A stretch of 64,000 nucleotides of DNA from Nymphaea colorata (taxonomy: Eukaryota > Streptophyta > Magnoliopsida > Nymphaeales > Nymphaeaceae): contig NC_045138.2 of the NCBI RefSeq assembly GCF_008831285.2, positions 43,083,115-43,147,114 of the forward strand. Reading direction: 5' to 3'. A model generated the notes under the pieces. The model was given only the letters and a program-made list of their open reading frames with translations, was not told the origin of the DNA and did not search any database. This document shows, piece after piece, positions 58,990 through 64,000 of this stretch. How positions within the stretch are numbered: the stretch's first letter is position 1; each line of letters begins with the position of its first letter. The position numbers were made by a program, and so were the translations under genes.

Positions 58990-59490
58990 AAAAAAAAATC
59001 AGTAAAATTAATGTGGTAAATTTTACCGATGTCGGTAACGTGTTGGTGAAACTTTCATTGGTGACATCCAGAGGTAACAAGTCGATAAAAGTGTAGTTGT
59101 ACCGACGCACCAGTCGAACATCAAAAATTTTTTGCCATGAAAAAAAATTCTCTGATGCGAGAATGGTCACGTGTCAATAAAACTGGCTTCTTTTCATCGA
59201 CCTCTACAAAATAGATGTCAGTACAAGTACTTTTTACCGACGTCTGGAGCTGGATATTGGTAAAAGTTTCATTTCTAGTGATGCTTGAAATATGGAAGTT
59301 AGTAAAAGACCATCTTCAACGACATCCTAACGCCACACAATGATGAAGGCTGCTTTTCACCGACGTCTTTCTCTGAACATCGATGAAAATTAATCTTTAC
59401 TGACATTTGCCTCTAGACATTGGTAAAAGTTTCCTTTGACATGACTTTCCTCACATGTTAGTGAAACTATCATTTTTTTTTTGTAGGCAC
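58990..59490. repeat. CACTA subterminal repeat region
   Basis: Words like GACGTCGGTAAAA / TTTTACCGACGTC and AAACTTTTACCAATGTC recur in both orientations at about 59025, 59060, 59095, 59215, 59247, 59300, 59358 and 59400. A second terminus-like CACTAGAAATGAAACTTTTA lies at 59281 on the minus strand. Such arrays bind transposase in En/Spm elements. Confidence 0.7.
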
Positions 59491-59504
59491 ATCTTTCTAT
59501 GTAA

Positions 59505-59820
59505 ACATTATTTTTCTGCCCTTTGTGTTCCATGAACTTCATCATGAGCACCCCGCAAATCATAACTTTTGTTTTGCTGTAGACATTTGATAAAAAATAT
59601 CCTGTAATTTCTTGGATATGTTCATGCAACTCTCTTTTCATGAAAGGATATTATGGAACAAGAGGAACATTTGAGTGTTAAATGTACATTGTTGAACATT
59701 AAAACCATTAATATGCATCCATAGATGTTTCATTCTGTTGTTGACAATATATAGCACCCAAAGCTTTTGTTGACGATATATAGCACCCAAAGCTTCGATG
59801 CGTCTATACACAAAGCATAA
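59505..59820 (+). repeat. Diverged copy of the 54000-54530 sequence on the other side of the CACTA element
   Basis: CCATGAACTTCATCA, a CCGCAAATSAT-like word, TTTTGTTTTGCTG, GACATTTGATAAAAAATA and, later, ATATATAGCACCCAAAGC match, in order and orientation, CTACATGAACTTCATCAC, CCGCAATGAT, TTTTCTTGCTG, GACATTTGATGAAAAATA and GTATAGCACCCAATG at 54210-54510. A 30-bp tandem duplication (GATATATAGCACCCAAAGC) lies at 59745-59797. Confidence 0.6.
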
Positions 59821-61164
59821 TGAGCTGAAAAAAATTAGTGAAAACCAAAGTAAGGATAATCAAGAATAGTTGAGTAGAGGCATACCAGTTCACAATCGAC
59901 AACGCCCAGGTAACCTGGATAAGCACCCAGTGTTTGATGGACTTTCAAAATGGTCTCATCGTATAGTGTTGACCTCATCAAGGAATATTTTTGTTCGTGT
60001 GATTAATAGTTTGAAACAAATATTGTAACAAGGAAAATATAGTAGCAAATCGGCCATAAAAAAGAATGGCAAGATTATCCTCGTGTGACCTATCCGAGAC
60101 GCCTTCAAATAATTCTCGAACTCATTGATAACATGCATAAAAACAACACCATTCAAGCATCCTAGATATAGTTGTCACCATTAAGATTGTTTGCATGCAT
60201 GCACCTCATTATTGATCTCATGTTAGGCTGGAGATCCCTTTTAATGGATTCAATCAAACGATATTAGTCCACAGAATCATCACTGATGATTACCAATGCA
60301 CATTTGAGGCATGTATTTATGCCTTCTTCTTCCCTCTACTGTCTTCTTCCTTTCCCCCTCCTTCCCCTTCTGCCTAGGAGACATTACCTCTAGCCTTCTT
60401 GAGCTTTATATTTGTTTCTTCCTTCCTCTATCCCTTTGCTTCGGTCAAGCGCACCGTGTGAATGGGAGATCAAGCCAGATCAAACAGATCTCTTTCCTCA
60501 AAACGCATTTGCTTTTCATTGCACCAGAGAAGCAAGAGGGCAAAGATGAAGCATTCACTTCGCTTGACTCTGTCACATCACGTCATTTTGACGAGCAAAG
60601 CCCACAAAGTACGCACTCACAAATCGACAAAGCATTCACAACTTTGAATGCACCATAGGGCTGATTCAGACTCGCTCTGATAGACTATCAGACAAGATGG
60701 TAACTCATATTGATGGACAATTTTCATTGGTCTCAACCTTTCATCTTGTTTTGGCTGTAGGGGCATCCATGGTGATAGCTATCTTCCTCCTCCTCAATTT
60801 CCCTCTTTCAAGATTATCTTGAGATGCCTATGCACAAAACACTCTCCCTCCTTCTTCCTTCTCCTTCTTCTAGTCCCACACTTTGAATGGGGAATACAAA
60901 ATGATGTAATACTCCTTGCCTACATTGCATTTAAATCCCAATACGAGCATGCTTTTTGAAACTGTACAAAAAGAAAGTGCTACAACAGCCCCAAGAGAGC
61001 GATAGCATACAATGGAGCCTGAGTAATGATGTCTGCCCATACTCTTTGAAGCACAATGCTAGATGCACATGATTTTTGGCACACACATTTTACCTACGTT
61101 TTCTCATTAAATGAGCATCATACTATGCAACAACATTTCCAGTTGGACTAAAGCTGACATCAGC
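59821..61164. other. Intergenic DNA, no gene recognised
   Basis: Mixed composition, CT-rich between 60320 and 60430 and 60785-60880. The frames at 60311-60658 look like low-complexity chance readings (Leu/Ser/Pro, then Ser/Lys-rich). No domain recognised. Confidence 0.5.
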
Positions 61165-63440
61165 CTCGATCAGTCATGCAATCACCCTTTGCCTTTTCCA
61201 ATCAACACGTTTGAGAGACAACCACAAGGTTGGTGCGTCCTTAACTAGTTGGCCCTGCAATCTTCCCCGACCAAACGATGCATTTCGAGTGACAAATCAA
61301 TGTATAAGACCTGTGACCATTTGACAAACCTTCAAGGGAACAATTTGCATCCCACCATTTGTCGGCGTGAGGAGCAGGTAGACAAAATCATGATCAGTCA
61401 TTCCATCACGACTTATTAGTGCCACTCCGACATGGAACCACCCTAATCAGGTCTTCAAGACATGCAACCATAAGGTTTTTCTGCACGAGGCTATGCACGA
61501 TAGCATGTTGGTTGCTTTCCTTCACACTTTCCAGCTCATGATCACTAGTGGGGCCACCTGCTCAAATTTCATCTATGTTGTTTGGGTTGTATATTGCATT
61601 CATTGATTGGTTTGGTCAATCAGCAATAAAGCGAGGATGTGATGACACACTGACCAGCTATGTTCTAGGCTGACCACTATTAGACAAGAACTAGATCTAT
61701 ACAACCATCTTTTGTTACGTAAGTAGTCTGGTGCCTCAAAATAGGGAAGAGCACTGGCAAATAGTCTCAAACTTGGAATCGCTCCTCATCGGCTTCAATC
61801 GGTCACTTGATCACCCTCCTCCTCTGCCAAGAGATATGTTTTCATCGATAAATCAAGGTATAAGACCTGCGACCATTTACTTGACTGCACAATTTCCGTC
61901 CCTCCATTTGCCGGTTTGAGGAGTGAACAGACAAAATCACGACCGATCATGCCATCATGGTTTATCGACACAAGTCGAACCTTAAATCACCCCTAACCAT
62001 GTCTCCAGGACATGGAACCATAAGGTTTTACTGCGAGGCTATGTGCAATTGCATGTTTGTTGCTATCTTTCATAATTTCCAGCTCATGATCACTACTAAG
62101 GCTACCTGCTCAAAGTTCATGTACAATGTTTGGGCTGTATAATGCACCCATGAGAAGCCTTTGACTTGTTTGGTCCATTAACAATAACAAAGATGATGCA
62201 ATGACACACTAACTGGCTAAGTTCTAGGCATGCTACTGTTAGACAAGAACCCTATTGCAAATATTGTCTTCTCTTACATAAGTAGTCTGGTGCCTCAAAA
62301 TAGGGACAGTGCCAAAACCATGTGTTGAGCCTAGGATCACTCCTCATCGACCTCACTCGACATTCAATGACCCTCTTCCTTTGGCAAAGAATGAGTTTCC
62401 ATTGATAGATCAAGGTATAAGAACTGCTATGATTTGATTGACCTTTGACCGCACAATTGGTGTGCCTCCATCTATCGGCGTGAGAGGAGCCGGTCAAAAT
62501 CACAATCGGTTATACCGGCACACTTCATCAGCACCAGTCTGGTCTGCAATCACCTAAAACTAGGTCATGCAACTGTAAGGTTTTTCTGCATGAGGATGTA
62601 CGGGATTGCATGTCGGTTGCTTTCATTCACATTTTTTGTCTCATGATCACTAGTATGACCACCTGTTCAAGTTTTGTGTATACCGTTTGGATGGTATATT
62701 ACATGCACGATGAGCCATTGACTTGTTTGGTCCATCAGAAATAACAGCAAGGCTGCAATGACACACTAACCAGCTGTGTTCTAGGCAAGCCACTATGGGA
62801 CAAGAACCCTAGTCTACAAGCATCATCTTATCTTATGTAAATAGTCTAGTGCCTCAAATTAGGAAAGGGTGCCAGAAAACAATGTCGAACCCGAGATCAC
62901 TCATCAAAATCAATCAATCACTCTATCACCCTCCTCATCCGCCAAACAACACATTTTCACTAGTAAATCAAGATATAAGATGTGCTACCATTTGATCGAC
63001 TTTTGACCGCATAATTGGTGTCCCTTCATTTGTTTGTTTGAGGAGCGGGCCCACCAAATCATGATAATTCATACCATCATGCTTCATTAGTGCTAGTCGA
63101 ACTTGCAACCCCTAACCAGGTCTTCAGGATCGCTCCTTATCAGCCTCACCTGGTCACTCAATCACCCTCCTAATCTGCCAAACAATGCATTTCAATTCAC
63201 AAATCATGGTATAGGACCTATGACCATTTGACCAACCTTCGACTGCACAATTGGCATCCCTCCATCTCTCAGCATGAGGTGCACGCCGATATAATCCCAA
63301 TCGGTCATAGAGTTGCACTTCATCGGCTCCCGTTAGACTCAAAATCACCCCTAATCAGGTCTCTGGGACATGCAACTGTAAGGTTTTGTTGTATGAGGTT
63401 GTGCACATCACACTTATTTTATGTCATACTTTCCATTTCA
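61165..63440. repeat. Tandem array, ~550-bp period, about four copies plus a partial
   Basis: Anchor words recur in the same order: CATAAGGTTTTTCTGC-type at about 61471, 62018, 62575 and 63378; AGCTCATGATCACTA-type at 61533, 62091 and 62638; AAGTAGTCTGGTGCCTCAAA-type at 61721, 62280 and 62840; and a CATCGGCTTCAATCGGTCAC / TCACCCTCCTC segment at 61165, 61786, 62346, 62910 and 63145. The last unit has an extra internal copy of a ~240-bp part. Copies are diverged and carry no long ORF. It is satellite-like or the tandem leader of a repeat family; its identity is unknown. Confidence 0.85.
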
Positions 63441-64000
63441 AGTTCACATGTACGTCTGATTGCTTTGGCATTTAATGCATGAAGCTGAAGCAACAGTCAT
63501 TATTTAGAAATGGGGCTCTATTGTACGTCGGCAAAGTACGTTCACATATGCTTTGTTTGCAAATTGTTGACTGCATATTTACAAAATCACTCTTGTTCTC
63601 CCACGGATCACCATCAGAATGGCAAGGTGGGATAGTTGTAAATGTCAAGACGTTGCATTTTATGCCATTTATAATTAATGACATAGAGAATGTTCAATAA
63701 AGTTCATCTCCATTGTGGACAAATGAGGTTGGTTCTCTTGCTGGTTCGATGGTGAAGCTGACTGCCATTAATTTGAAACAGAAAGGGTTTGATCAGAGTT
63801 TGCTAAGGTATCAGATTCAACAATTTGAAGATGAGCCAAACTCCAACAAATGGATCAGTAATTTTGTATGCACTCTCATAAATATTCGTCCTCAACTACT
63901 TCTAGGACCACTTGGTCCACTCGTTTATTTGATCTTAAAACTTCTTATAGGTTGCACACGAAATAATAGAGTGGATGCAGCAATCATCAGAGAATTATAT
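63441..64000. other. Window end, no gene recognised
   Basis: Relatively open on the plus strand (63479-63700 has 73 codons; 63752-63898 reads MVKLTAINLKQKGFDQSLLR and continues). I recognise no domain. It might be the start of a retrotransposon gag or an exon that continues past the right edge. Confidence 0.35.

Larger units (their letters stand above)
54600..59490 (-). mobile_element. CACTA (En/Spm) transposon, degenerate TNP2-like transposase
   Basis: On the minus strand the domain order from 58020 to about 54680 is transposase-associated N-terminal domain, Transposase_21 core, DUF4218 and DUF4216, the set found in plant CACTA TNP2-type proteins. Frames shift repeatedly, possibly partly because of introns. 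The 5' end is near 59490: on the minus strand CCTACAAAAAAAAAATGATA precedes subterminal repeats, close to the CACTACAAAAAA terminus of the superfamily, with the first bases altered. The 3' terminus was not found. A (TA)22 tract interrupts the core. Confidence 0.87.

Noticed and set aside
60311-60658. 115-codon frame with a hydrophobic start, like a signal peptide
   Set aside because: Composition follows a CT-rich tract; no homology recognised, no start or promoter support.

Overview
This is a nuclear genome fragment from a flowering plant. The evidence is one intact 3-ketoacyl-CoA synthase (KCS) gene for very-long-chain fatty acid elongation, set in a sea of degenerate plant retrotransposons (L1-type LINE, Ty1/copia, Ty3/gypsy), a CACTA DNA transposon, MITE-like repeats and long (TA)n/(GA)n microsatellites. 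The species cannot be fixed from the sequence. The KCS gene and the LINE are visibly GC-rich while the rest is AT-rich. No rRNA, tRNA, CRISPR or prokaryotic feature was seen.

Layout. 1-4.4 kb: a minus-strand LINE (ORF1-like region, endonuclease, reverse transcriptase) cut by the left edge. 4.4-7.06 kb: intergenic DNA with a CACTA-like terminus, two copies of a short dispersed repeat and a cluster of GATAA motifs. 7.06-8.65 kb: the single-exon KCS gene, the only apparently functional protein gene. 8.65-16.9 kb: non-coding DNA with MITE/CACTA-like fragments and microsatellites. 16.87-20.3 kb: two half-elements of one Ty1/copia family facing each other in opposite orientation. 20.68-25.87 kb: a complete but dead Ty1/copia element with LTRs, PBS, PPT and a 5-bp target duplication (ATATA), inserted at the edge of a (TA)n tract. 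26-28 kb: a 97-bp tandem repeat and a MITE-like insertion with an 8-bp target duplication. 28.1-30.7 kb and 40.4-42.2 kb: two diverged copies of a long LTR-like repeat, the first carrying a five-fold internal tandem array. 34.7-35.3 kb: a Ty3/gypsy integrase C-terminal remnant followed by LTR-like DNA. 42.2-43.35 kb: a copia gag remnant with a 269-bp tandem duplication. 43.3-53.9 kb: gene-free AT-rich DNA, including one TATA box/splice-donor-like segment near 49 kb. 53.9-59.8 kb: a minus-strand CACTA (En/Spm-type) transposase wreck with flanking related repeats. 61.2-63.4 kb: a tandem array with a ~550-bp period. 63.4-64 kb: nothing recognised.

No multi-gene system is present. KCS acts at the ER as the condensing enzyme of the fatty acid elongase complex, whose other subunits would be encoded elsewhere. 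Everything else reflects transposon insertion, nesting, decay and local duplication. The least-explained signals are: a conserved ~40-110-bp sequence block occurring five times in different contexts; the tandem array of short ATG-started ORFs inside the LTR-like repeat; the head-to-head copia halves joined exactly at an LTR end; and the ~550-bp tandem array at the right end.
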